A stretch of DNA of 64,000 nt from positions 1 through 64,000 of the forward strand of contig JAWPHD010007132.1 of NCBI GenBank assembly GCA_037043455.1. The letters run 5' to 3'. The stretch comes from Cyrtodaria siliqua. Taxonomy: Eukaryota; Mollusca; Bivalvia; Adapedonta; Hiatellidae. Positions 54,841 through 64,000 of this stretch are shown here, in pieces. Both the position numbers and the translations under genes were made by a program. Position 1 is the stretch's first letter. Every line of letters starts with the position of its first letter. Below the pieces are notes generated by a model. It was not told the origin of the DNA and did not search any database. It saw only the letters and a program-made list of their open reading frames with translations.

Positions 54841-55989
54841 GTCATATGTGTGTAGAGGCCCGAGGAGCCATCCCGTAGTCACACGGTAAAACAAACATGT
54901 ATTTCACATTATTATAATATGCTATTACAAATAATAATAATACCAATAATAGTGTTGCGTTATTTTATTCAACTTAAATGTAGCTAACCTGATTATATCT
55001 TTATAGAAGGTAGCAAGTTAACAACATGTAATGGCCACAAAGCTCTTATGCCGATATGCATTGAATAAATAGATAGAACGAATGTAGTGAATGTGGATCA
55101 TTGTATGCTATTTTTATGCCAGTATCTTTCTCTTGACGAAATGAAATTCAAGGAGAAAACTAATTTAATTGTTGCAGGAATATGAGGATAGTAAACAATC
55201 TATAGTTAATACACTATAAAACGTATTTTCACGCTTTATGGTTGTCAAAGAAAAAGTCCTTTCACGGATTGTTTTATGCGTAACAAGAAAAAATCAGTCC
55301 TTTGAGATTTATTCTCGAACTTGCAAATGTTTCCACGTTTCCATATTTGCCATTTGCCATCATAAGTTACAATATGAACAATATTATATTTGAACGATAC
55401 TTGATACAATCCAAGCTCCACTTGCTGACGTTATGATTAAGTTATTCAACTATATCTTGTAAAATGGATTCTATATCAATTTATACTTGTTTAATAATGT
55501 CACAGTTAAAAGAAAACGTATCCAAAGGCGTTTCCCTTTCCCACTTTCATATATAAGTATTACATCCTCTATTAAATAAATTCATAATGTTGCTAAGCTT
55601 ACTTAGAACGTTCACTAAAACTTTAATCACAATTTGATAAGCGATGTATTGGGATCATCATTCCAATTCTGAAACTCAGTATTATGTGTTAAATTTGTGT
55701 TGCTGGTTTTACACTTACTTTCCAATAACGTTTGACTTGTAGCAGATTGGGGGTTCGTCGTGCATTTTCTTTTGGCAATAAAATAACATCAAAATAAAAT
55801 ACAAAAAAGTAATTAAGTCCGAAACAACTTGTACGCCATCCTACGTTTTGAATACCATAAAATGTGAAACCAGCAGCAACCAAAATGACCTTTGAATTGA
55901 GAAAAATGTTGCTAAGCCTACCCAGAATGAGTTGTATTCCCTTAAGAAAGATAACATCGCTTGCTGCCAAACATTACATGTATCACAGT
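54841..55989. other. no recognisable feature
   Basis: AT-rich; a 93-codon minus-strand frame (55689-55970) has no other support. Confidence 0.4.
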
Positions 55990-56570
55990 GTAAAAGTAGA
56001 TATAAAAGTCGAACAGGAAATGTAGAATTTAAGGACCACAGTCAACCACAAACACGCACAGAAACAAACAATAACTACAAATATGAATAAAAGGCAAGAT
56101 ATGACATCACAAGGAATAAAAGGCAAGATATAAAATCGATTCAAGCTAACCAGTAGGCCTTATTGCCTACTGACCGTTCGAAGTCGGTAACCCCGTCTTC
56201 ACCACCCCTTCTGTTGTTTTTTGTCTCTTTTATTGTAGTTTCAAGTCCTTGTTTGCAGTACAGTGCGGACCTACGATGCCATTGCGTTCGGACGCTGTGG
56301 TTTCTATAGGACCCTATATATCATGACATCACAGGGAATCAAAGGGTTGACAAATCTTCAATAAAAAAAACTGAAATTAAGAAAATGTTGTTGAAAATCA
56401 CGGTCTGGCGGGGATTTCTTCATTCACACTGTACCCGTTTTATTGGAATGAAAATATGGTTAGAGTTAAGTTTGGTGCGCCCTAGAGCTACAGCGGCCTT
56501 TTGCCAGGTGGTAGCCCTATTGTTAACCCTTTTGTATTTGTCGCTTACTTTTCCCTTATAATTGTCTTTT
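55990..56570. mobile_element. composite of three Penelope-like tail pieces
   Basis: 55990-56115 is P1 on the minus strand (GTAGATATAAAAGTCGAACA, CACAAACACGCACAGAAAC). 56130-56330 is P2 on the plus strand (CAGTAGGCCTTATTGCCTAC, GGACGCTGTGGTTTCTATAG). 56400-56570 is P1 on the plus strand (GGCGGGGATTTCTTCATTCA, GTGGTAGCCCTATTGTTAAC). Confidence 0.75.
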
Positions 56571-56584
56571 GTTTTGTATTCGTG

Positions 56585-56845
56585 TTTTAAGTTTGTTTGT
56601 TTGTATTTTGTTTTACGTCATTTTCAACACATGCAAGGTTATATATGACGGTCTATTTTTATCTGGTGGAGGCAGACCACCCACCTTTCCTGGGTAAAAA
56701 CCAGTCCTGTACACCTCCCGCCATCCGTAAGAATCGACGCTTCCTCACTTACAGTCGAACTCCCAATGGGATTTGAAACTGCATCGATGAGAGGCGAAGG
56801 TTTACAAGGCTACGTCGTTAACCATTCGGCCATAGAGACGCTTAA
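56585..56845 (-). mobile_element. SINE S3, full length
   Basis: Reversed, it has the head GGCGTCTCTATGGCCGAATG with A box TGGCCGAATGG and B box TTTCAAATCCC. The body contains GGTCTGCCTCCACC and GACCGTCATATATAACC, ending in a (CAAA)n-like tail. The 3' body parallels S2 at 33.5 kb. Confidence 0.85.
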
Positions 56846-57057
56846 TTGTCACAACTCTTGATGTTTGAATGTTATTGCCAAATATATACAAATTGCGACT
56901 TGGTTGTTTAACCGATAATACTAATTTTCCGATTAAGATTCATGACTTCATGAGAGAATTGGAAGCCGTGGTAGGATAGTATCACCTATGCGTTGTGGAA
57001 TAACAGGAACATGTCGTAAAACGCGAATAAGTGAATGATCTTTTCTTTTGGTACCAC

Positions 57058-57252
57058 ATAACCACAACTACTACTACTATAACCGCTACTACTGCTGCTG
57101 CTACCACTACTTCTACTACTACTACTACTACTATTACTACTACTACTATTACTACTACAACTGCTATTGCTATTGTTAATGCTGCTGCTGCTGCTGCTGC
57201 TGCTACCGCTGCTGCTGCTACTACTACCACTACTTCTACTACTACTACTACG
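57058..57252. repeat. (CTA/CTG)n trinucleotide microsatellite
   Basis: About 190 bp of ACTACTACT and GCTGCTGCT. Poly-Thr and poly-Ala/Val frames here are artefacts. Confidence 0.95.
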
Positions 57253-57804
57253 GAGGTTTACATGTAATTAGTGGTACATCTCAACGAAATCTGATATTTT
57301 CACATTCGCAACATGTAGTGACACAATATATGTACACGAGAAACAGAAGGAACAGAACGAAAGATGAAATTGTATAGAGTTCTTATTCCAGAATTGAAAG
57401 TTGTAAGGATAAGATTGCCGTTAACCTTTGAATATGTATATATCAACTAATACAATTAATGCATGAAGTGACAAAAGGAAAATAATAAAGGTAATCGATT
57501 TAAGAACAAAACAATTAAAAGGAAAAATAGAAGAAAACGGAAAACTAACGGGTGTATGGGGATGTGATGAATATTTTCGTTAACGCTAGGGTCATGAGTA
57601 TTATATAGAGAAAGGCAGAGAATGGTAGTGAATTGAAACCTAAAAATCTAAGACAGGATTCGCACGGAAGACAAAGACGTTTGGATTGGGATCGTGTTCC
57701 GAGCAAACCAGTTCCTTTCCTTTGAACTATTTCTTTTTAGATTAAATTTCTTACTTTTGTGCTGGTTACATATGATATTTTGTCAGTTGAGAGTTGTTAT
57801 AATA
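57253..57804. other. no recognisable feature
   Basis: AT-rich between two microsatellites. Confidence 0.45.
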
Positions 57805-57815
57805 ATGATAATGAC

Positions 57816-57851
<36 letters not shown>

Positions 57852-57871
57852 AATGATGATGATGGTGGTGG

Positions 57872-57905
<34 letters not shown>

Positions 57906-57935
57906 AAATAAATAAATAAATAAATACATAAATAA
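57805..57935. repeat. (GAT)n microsatellite followed by (AAAT)n
   Basis: About 100 bp of GAT repeats with a GGT interruption, then five AAAT units. Confidence 0.95.
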
Positions 57936-59399
57936 TAACAATAACAAACAATAATTTACAGAATGTAGACACATTTGTTGAAACGATGTTATATATCGAA
58001 AAAGATGAGCTTTAAACTATGGGAAATATCAAAATTACTCATATATGCCTGTGGTTAACCAACCTACAAGCTAATCCATCACGAGGTAATATAAATGTTT
58101 GGTAAATATATGATTTTAATAACGCATATTCGCCTATGGTTAAACAACATATAAGCTAGTTCACCATGGGACAACATATTTTTTTAAGAATATAGGAACA
58201 ATTTGACAGCTATATTTGATGTTTGTGGCAAGGACAGGATATTGCATTTGATAAATTCTTAGTAGAAGACGTGTTTCATTGGGTTTTATTGTTTTTGTTT
58301 TGGTGTGAAATGAAGTTTTGAAGTAAATAACCAAAGTACAGATATGGTTTCGGATTGTACACGTTCGGGCGATGGATTAATTGATCTATAGAACTACCGT
58401 GTACACTAATGAAGTATTGCATGTAGTATGGTACTTGGGAAATATAAGATGCTGTGATTGTTCAAAGTTGTTTGATCATATACACGTTAAAAAGAAAATG
58501 GACCGGAAGTTGTAATTGATGTCGTAAACCAGAATATACATACGACTATGAAAATGCCTATCGCTGAATTGATAGAAATACCTGAAAATCCAAATACTTT
58601 CTAAATTCGAGCCAAAAATGATAGATAAATGATATCTCAAATCACGAAGGGGTTATTACTGAAAACGTGCTGAAGTCTATAATGTTTTTTATGTATTTAT
58701 GTAATACGAGGGGAAATCTGATTTTAGATATCACTACGCGCAAGTTCGTATGTTATTGTTTAACCTGTGATACGTATAACTATATATAAATTGTATTTAT
58801 TTTAATATAAATTATATACCAACATACAGATATTTGAATAGTTTTAAAATTGATGAGGTAAATAACTTAGGATCTGTATTTATTTGTATATCACTTTATT
58901 TGGAGAATCAAGTTGGTTCAGATTCAGAGACTCATGTAGAGTGGCGTCATATCAATGGTATAACCATAAATACTAAATAGAGCCTCAATTAACTGTGGTA
59001 TAAGAAATATTTATAGCATAATTTTCTCGAGTACATGCGATTTATACTGCTTCTCGAGTGCTTCTCATTTGTTATGGGCATGTTAACGTGTTTTCCATTT
59101 CCATTCGGCTTTTTAGCACTATTTCTTTGGCAGTAATTATATAGCTCAACAATTACAAACTAAGAAATAAATTTGGCGTTCAGTAAGTGATGCAATCGGT
59201 ATTTACATATCATTTCAGTCGTACCGCAGGATTGTATCTCGATAGTTCGAGTCTTATTTTATTCCGAGAACGATGTTGATCAGCATGTTTTTGTTTTAGC
59301 AAGACAAATGTATGCGTTTGAAAGGTTAAGCCACGTAGAGCTTGTTTAAATAGCAAACCATGGGGAAATGTGGGTGAGGTGTAAGGAAAAATGGATACG
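57936..59399. other. no recognisable feature
   Basis: AT-rich without open frames of interest or known repeats. Confidence 0.45.
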
Positions 59400-59610
59400 A
59401 CTTCTGGTTTAAACCCCCAGTGGCCTTTTTTGCCACTGACCGTTCCAAGGCGGTAGCCCTATTGTCAATCCTTTTGTGTTTGTGATGTCTTTGGCCTTTT
59501 ATTCATCTTAACATTTGTTCTTTGTTTCTGTGTGTGCTTGTGGTTGACTGTCATCCTTAAATTCTGCTTTTCCTATTCGAGTTTATATCTATATTTATAA
59601 TCTATATTTA
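59400..59610 (+). mobile_element. Penelope-like tail, P1, 3' third
   Basis: GGTTTAAACCCCCAGTGGCC, TTTTTTGCCACTGACCGTTC and TTCCTATTCGAGTTTATATC. Ends in a duplicated ATCTATATTTATA. Confidence 0.85.
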
Positions 59611-59619
59611 TAATGCTAA

Positions 59620-60240
59620 CCCCTCTTTACTTCCTCCGAGACCTAGGTTTTCCTTTTGTAATTTAAAATCGAGAATTCAAAAATTTCATAATAAATATGT
59701 TCTGGTTCCTGGTTGATAAAGCAGCTAATAATGAAATTATTGTTTGACGCTTACATTACGTCAATGTTTTATCTCAGGAACTCGTAGCACCAATTCGTAT
59801 ACTCCAGTTCAATCTACTGATGATGGTGTTGTTTCCACACATATCACTCTTTGGCTTTCTAGGCAAATGTTTTTTTTGTATTTATATATACAGGAGCATC
59901 TTTGTGTTTTACTTATATTGCCTAATAATGCTGCCTTGTTGGTTAGATATTAGTTCATGGCGGGGATTTCTTTATTTACACTGTCTCGTTTCATTGGGAT
60001 GAAGTAGGGTAAGTGTGATGGTTGGTGCACCCTAGAACCTGGTTTAAACACCCAGCGGCCTTTTTTGCCACTGACCGTTCCAAGGCAGTAGCCCTATTGT
60101 CAACCCATTTGTGTTTGTGATGTCTAATTTGGCATTTTGTTCATTTTTAAAGTTGTTCTTTGTTTCTGTGTTTTTGTGATTGATTATCGTCCTTGAATGC
60201 TACTTTTCCTGTTCGTATTGTATATCCATATTTACGACGG
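59620..60240 (+). mobile_element. Penelope-like copy with internal deletion
   Basis: 59690-59850 encodes, in two frames, the finger region (YVLVP, DKAANN, LHYVNVLSQEL, STNSYTPVQS). It then jumps at about 59850 straight into the tail (TTGGCTTTCTAGGC onward), deleting the RT palm. The tail runs to TTTTCCTGTTCGTATTGTAT at about 60225. Confidence 0.8.
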
Positions 60241-60825
60241 GTTATGATACGACCACGCTCGGAGCACAAAACATAAATGATACGACGAACTCGGAGTATA
60301 ATATTCACTTATTTAACGGTAGTGGGGTGATAAGAATCAACCAACTGCTCGTTACTTAGCAGAGGGTAGAACCCCGACCCCCTCCCCCCCACCACCCCCT
60401 CCCGAAAAGTAACCCAAGTGGCGACCCGTGTCGTTGGAGAAGGAAATCCAGGTGGTTGAGTGACATGGAGATCTGGTAGTTATTTCCGCGTTATAACACA
60501 CCACTTTGGTCCGGACTTCAACTGGACAGGCGGTCATATTAACCCGATCTGATCAATCGGTTTGTCACGCCAGCTATACGGGATCCCAGATTCTTGTTTA
60601 ATTCACATTTCTCTCAATTCCTCTCGTTTAATATCTTACTCCCCTTTTATTTTGTTGTCTTTAAACAAAATTTAGAAAGGATCTTTATGGCGGTGGCGCT
60701 ATGGCTAATCATCTATTTATGAACGCTATATGGCTATACTCATGCCACTTTTAGCGGAACATAAGTGCGGCTCTTCGACTTTTTATGTCCGCTGGGTGTA
60801 TGGGGGTCTGATGCGTTAGTTTTAT
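60241..60825. other. flank and probable 5' untranslated region of the LINE
   Basis: Contains a C-rich run (CCCCGACCCCCTCCCCCCCA at about 60373). No coding sequence. The exact 5' end of the LINE is not defined. Confidence 0.4.
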
Positions 60826-60929
60826 ATGAGTATACTCTTCACGTATTCTTGGCATTTTTCTGTCGGATATCCACAGAAAATGTCCCCTTGTTGGAGTCCG
60901 AGGTGGGTGAGAAGCGTGGAGAATGAATA

Positions 60930-61887
60930 TCCATTCCCCATTGTGGGACCCAAACACGCACAAATAACTACTCCTACTGGTTTTAAACGATTTAGAGAAG
61001 AGTCCGAATCTGAATCGGATGAGGATATTTCTCATTTTAATTTGCCTCGTTTTCTTAATATTATCTCTCTAGAAGATGACATACCTATCACTAGACTCCT
61101 TTTTCCATCTCCAAGGATTTACTTGGCATCGCCGGTGAGCCAAGGAGTGTTAAAAAACTCAATAATGGAAAACATCTTGTTGAGTGTGCCAAAAAGCCAC
61201 ACTTTGACAATATACTTAAAATTCAAACTTTCGTAAAAATCCGTGTTGAGGTTATTCCTCACATTTCTCTCAATTCTTCAAAGGGTGTAGTACGCTCCAG
61301 GGAACTGGAGCACTGCACTCTTGAAGAAATGACTCACAATCTTAAGTCTGCTCATCAGTACGAAGCGGGGTAGCAAACCCGTTCCTACCAGTACTTTTGT
61401 GCTTACTTTCAGTACACCAAATCTTCCAAAGACCATCAAGACTGGATATATCATTCTACCAGTTGACCCCTTTATTCCAAACCCTCTTCTATGTTTTAAC
61501 TGTCAACCCTTTGGTCACCATAGAGAAAGATGCAAGAGAGCTTCTCCTGTATGTGCTCTTTGCGGCCAGGAGAGTCATAGCGACTTCGCGAATTGCAAAA
61601 ATCCCACCTCTACCGTTAACTGCAAGGGGACCCACGGGGCTTTCTCTAGGGATTGTCCGAAGTGGAAGCGCGAGAGGGAAATACAGAAGGTTAAGATTGA
61701 GAAGGACCTTTTTTTCATTGAAGCTAGAAAACTTGTTGGGAATCTTACTCCGCCCACTCCATCTGGCAAATCATATGCCGATGCGAGTAGGATTGAGAAA
61801 CCAGCTACCAGGTCAATCGCGGCGCAGACCGTGTTGACCTGGCCAATAGACTCCGACAAGTTTACTACTATTCCACTCTCTGTTTAA
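60930..61887 (+). pseudogene. LINE ORF1 (gag-like, three zinc knuckles)
   Basis: The N-terminal part reads an acidic stretch (REESESESDEDISHF), then in another frame HFDNILKIQTFVKIRVEVIP and SRELEHCTLEEM. The C-terminal part, in a third frame, has CFNCQPFGHHRERC and CALCGQESHSDFANC. The shortened third knuckle is CKGTHGAFSRDCPKW, a hallmark of Jockey/I ORF1. ORF1 proteins bind the element RNA and act as chaperones. Breaks near 61140 and 61370; stop at 61885. Confidence 0.88.
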
Positions 61888-62152
61888 AATTCTCTAAAAC
61901 ATCCTCTAAAACATCTTCAGCCTCACAAACTGTGGTACTCTTAAATAATCCTCATGTAGCTCCCAAACCTCTTGTGGCTTTCAAGCCTAAAACTCCTTTA
62001 ACTATATCCTCAACAACTCCTACACCTACTGCATATACTTCATCTATTTCGAAATTGACGGATTCTGGGGCAACCAAGAGTCCACCAAACCCGACGAACT
62101 CTTCCAAAGGTTCGTCAAATCCAAGAGTTCGTCACCAAGCAGAACTGCTGCC

Positions 62153-64000
62153 ATGGACGTGACAGCAAGAAAAAAGAAAACTTCCGGGTTAGGGAAGCAG
62201 TCGAAAGGGTCTGATGATCCGAGTGTACTGCACAACAGATTTGGAGACTTGGAGATGGCGGTTGATGATCCAGCACATCTGGAATTCCAAAAGTATCTAA
62301 GGTCTGCCAACCCAAAAACCTGTACTTCCGCCATAGTGACATCAAAATCAAATAAGGTCATTCAATGGAACTGCCGAGGTTTAAAATATAATTATGATGA
62401 AATCAGCTTACTTTTAAATAAACACATCCCTGTTGCATTTTGTCTTCAAGAAACTTTCTTGAATACTAGTGATAAGATATCTTTTAAAAACTATTCATTG
62501 TATAACTATATTTGTGATACAGGTGATAAAGCTGCTGGAGGAGTTTCGATTTGTGTGAATCGAAACATTCCTCACAGAACTGTTGCGTTGGAAACTGGTT
62601 GCAAGCTGTTGCGGTCAGTGTTACGATGCACAGAGTTATAACAATATGCTCCTTATATTTACCGCACAGTTCTTCACTAGACCTTAAAGATCTAAATCAC
62701 CTAGTTGTAAAATTACCATCACCTTTTAAACTCTTGGTAGATTTTAATGCACACAAATACATTTGGGGTTGTAAAGATGTAAACTTCAAAAGCAAGAAAG
62801 TTGAGGATTTCTTAGCCAAAAACAATTTATGTCTTTTTAATGATAACAAATCATATACTTATTTAAATCCAGCGACATGCTCTCATTCTTCCATTGATTT
62901 AACTATATGTGATCCAACGCTCTTGATGGATTTTTCGAGGAGTATTGGTGACGACCTATTTGGAAGTGAACACTTCCCCTTATTTCTTGAAAATATCGGC
63001 CTCCACTCGGCAAATCCAAAACGTCCACATAAACCATGGTACGATGATGATTGTAAAAAGGCAGTCAGCGATCGTAAAGCTGCATTGAATGCTTTTAACT
63101 TGCGGCCAACTCAGATATTTTAGATACTTTTAGAGCTTTTCGTGCAAAAGCCCGTCTACTATTAGGCTATCAGAGGAAATCAGGAGTATCTTATGTCACT
63201 AGGCTGAACTCTCGCTCTTCTCTTACGAAAACGTGGGCATGGTCCGGAAATTAACGTTAAAGGTAATTCTAATTGTGTAATCATCTTAAACCGATAATGA
63301 AGATATTACATCTGTCAAAGATTATTACAAACATTTTGGCAGAAACATTTCTAAAAACTCTTCTTCTGAAAATTGTCCACTAAATTTTCTAAAAAATAAG
63401 AAGCTAAAAGAACAGAAGAAGCTGGATTTCAAGTCTTAATATTTGGAGAAATAGAATAAACTGTTCACTCTCAAGAACATTGAGAATCCCTTAAAAAGGC
63501 TCATGATACATCAGCTGGTCCTGATGATATACATTATCAATTATTAAAACATTTACCTGAAACCTGTCTCTCTACATTTCTTGATATATTTAATATGGTT
63601 TGGTGACCGGAAACTTCCCCGATTCTTGGCGGAAAGCAATCGTTATTCCAATCCCCAAACCTGGAAATGATCTTACGGACCCAGTAAATTATCGCCCTAT
63701 AGCTTTAACGAGTTGTATATGTAAAACCATGGAACAAATGATTAATGAGAGACTCGTTTGGTACCTGGAGTCCAACAAACTAATAACAAAGTATCAAAGT
63801 GGATTCCGGCGCCAACGAGGCACAACAGACTCATTCCATTTGAATCATTTATTAGGGAAGCTTTCGTAAAAAAAGAACATCTAGTCGCTGTATCTTTTGA
63901 CTTGGAGAAAGTTATGATACTGCATGGAAGTACGGTATCATGAATGATCTTCATGACCTTGGTCTTAAAGGCCGATTACCAATTTGTATAGAGAATTTCT
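62153..64000 (+). pseudogene. LINE ORF2 (AP endonuclease plus reverse transcriptase)
   Basis: From 62153 the frame leads into VIQWNCRGLK (endonuclease N motif) and FCLQETF (catalytic E). After a frameshift near 62620 come LLVDFNAHKYIWG, SSIDLTICD and SEHFPL. KPWYDDDCKKAV follows the endonuclease domain. The reverse transcriptase begins with SAGPDDIHYQLLKHLPE, VIPIPKPGND, NYRPIALTSCICKTMEQMI and QSGFRRQRGTTDS, then reaches VAVSFDLEK (motif A aspartate). Frame changes near 62620, 63120, 63420 and 63870 show decay. The YADD motif is outside the window. Nicking plus target-primed reverse transcription is the known role. Confidence 0.9.

Larger units (their letters stand above)
60826..64000 (+). 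mobile_element. Jockey/I-type LINE, nearly full 5' side, cut by window end
   Basis: ORF1 with zinc knuckles is followed by ORF2 with endonuclease and reverse transcriptase in the order expected for Jockey/I-group LINEs. Frameshifts in both make it non-functional. The 3' part lies beyond the window. Confidence 0.9.

Noticed and set aside
56982..57267. Poly-Thr and poly-Ala/Val reading frames on both strands
   Set aside because: They read a trinucleotide microsatellite; no other coding evidence.
57694..57974. Poly-Met, poly-His and poly-Ile frames
   Set aside because: Translation of the (GAT)n repeat in different frames.

Overview
This is a eukaryotic, animal-type window. It is AT-rich and gene-poor and carries introns, tRNA-derived SINEs, LINEs, Ty3/Gypsy and Penelope-like retroelements, mariner and MITEs. 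The SINE and LINE families look most like those I know from marine bivalve molluscs; that assignment is inference. There is no operon, ribosomal RNA, CRISPR array or confident free-standing tRNA gene. No complete host gene is visible; only two isolated exon-like segments (29.2 kb minus, 37.6 kb plus) could belong to host genes. Almost everything else that can be read is mobile DNA, much of it nested.

Layout. 1-7 kb: a dead mariner element with both terminal repeats (1513-2827), two copies of one MITE (3263-3706, 4970-5422) and a broken C2H2 zinc-finger reading frame (minus, about 6.0-6.7 kb). 7.1-15.7 kb: a three-layer nest. A Ty3/Gypsy pol fragment (minus) was split by a 5'-truncated LINE (minus, duplication AAATATT). 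That LINE was split by a 5.8-kb element (8442-14259, duplication CATAA), which carries an intron and a 1059-codon protein with a possible D...DRH...CxxH...E transposase signature. A Tudor-like segment follows behind frameshifts. I do not recognise this element as a named superfamily; it is the most interesting item here.

16.6-23.5 kb: SINEs, a 5.2-kb element with terminal inverted repeats and TTTTGTTAGTG-rich subterminal arrays (17291-22514), and a TTAA-flanked MITE inside a SINE. 24.2-25.5 kb: the best copy of a Penelope-like reverse-transcriptase element. Its 3' tail recurs more than a dozen times, in both orientations, between 20 and 60 kb, and contains a hairpin with compensatory base changes. 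29.8-33.6 kb: a higher-order tandem repeat, a GC-rich CGTACG-dense block and a SINE with a perfect 12-bp target duplication. 34-43 kb: a hAT-like MITE, more Penelope-like tails, a hammerhead-like motif, a large palindrome, a tandem array of an LTR-like or RNA-like repeat (called RepA here) and a cluster of hairpins around microsatellites. 45-60 kb: SINEs, Penelope-like copies, a dimeric 320-bp satellite (52.0-53.3 kb) and a Gypsy integrase remnant. 60.8-64 kb: a Jockey/I-type LINE with ORF1 zinc knuckles, endonuclease and reverse transcriptase, running off the window end.

Functionally the window reads as a graveyard in which autonomous elements (mariner, Gypsy, LINEs, Penelope-like, the 5.8-kb element) sit beside short parasites that probably use their enzymes. 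All family calls come from reading motifs by eye; no database search was run.
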